From assembly GCA_028565635.1 (NCBI GenBank), contig JAOXYB010022303.1, positions 1 through 16,967 on the forward strand: 16,967 bases of DNA, in the 5' to 3' direction. The position numbers and the translations under genes were made by a program. A model generated the notes under the pieces. It was given only the letters and a program-made list of their open reading frames with translations. It did no database searches and was not told the DNA's origin. This document shows, in pieces, positions 16,743 to 16,967 of this stretch (position 1 is the stretch's first letter; each line of letters starts with the position of its first letter). Source of the stretch: Phoronis ovalis. Lineage: Eukaryota; Phoronida; Phoronidae.

Positions 16743-16967
16743 TAATCTTTTTTTGAAGCAGTTGTGCCATTAAAGGTCATTAAAAAAATATTTAAAGAGG
16801 AAAATGCCAAAATTTGAAGCGGTCACGCCTGCTAAACAAGGTTTCTTTTTGATTTGACCTATATATTTAATGCATTAATTTTGAATGTGAAAGTAACTAG
16901 ATTGTAAGAGTAGACTGTGTGTATGTGTGTTTGATTTGTGAAGTCATATGTTATCCTTTATTGTAAT

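Larger units (their letters stand above)
16054..16967 (+). other. 3' UTR and downstream flank
   Basis: AT-rich sequence after the KNL1 stop codon. It has no recognisable coding exon; an open stretch at 16197-16451 has no similarity I know. A short hairpin (GGAAAT-GAG-GATTTCC) lies near 16146. Poly(A) signals are listed separately. The transcript end is not certain. Confidence 0.7.

Noticed and set aside
1-16967. Bacterial, phage or CRISPR content
   Set aside because: No operon-like gene packing, ribosome binding sites or spaced direct repeats; the whole window is explained by one intron-rich animal gene and its flanks.

Overview
The window is animal nuclear DNA: AT-rich, intron-dense, with GT-AG introns, a TG/TCTG microsatellite and degraded transposon-like sequence. 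It carries one essentially complete gene on the + strand, the outer-kinetochore scaffold KNL1 (also called CASC5, Blinkin or Spc105). I read 22 coding exons from the ATG at 1313 to the TAG at 16051-16053. All 21 junction phases agree and the spliced length divides by three, giving about 1799 residues (1803 with an alternative donor in exon 16). The species cannot be named. The repeat signature is unlike vertebrate KNL1, so an invertebrate, probably marine, is my inference.

Layout. 1-1284: upstream region with a foldback repeat, a second inverted repeat and three copies of a 41-bp tandem repeat; a candidate leader-exon donor follows base 359. 1285-5582: eight small exons encode the N-terminus with both protein phosphatase 1 docking motifs, SILK (split by intron 2) and RVSF. 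5957-9059: one 3.1-kb exon encodes 13 MELT motifs, most preceded by T-x-x-F/Y. They are interleaved with three KI-like motifs and about ten shorter D-T-x-x-L-L motifs. A block of about 0.8 kb carrying four MELTs occurs twice. 9450-13338: nine exons encode the linker, the helical Spc7-like region and coiled coils. 13610-16053: four exons encode the tandem RWD domains that dock on the Mis12 complex. 16054-16967: 3' UTR and flank with two AATAAA signals.

How the parts work together, from known KNL1 biology: the C-terminal RWD pair anchors the protein at the kinetochore. The MELT threonines are phosphorylated by MPS1 and recruit BUB3-BUB1/BUBR1. The N-terminal SILK/RVSF pair recruits PP1 to reverse this, and Aurora B opposes PP1 binding. 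The most notable feature is the KI/DT motif array woven through the MELT array. In human KNL1, as I recall it, there are only two KI motifs near the N-terminus, and they have been regarded as vertebrate-specific.
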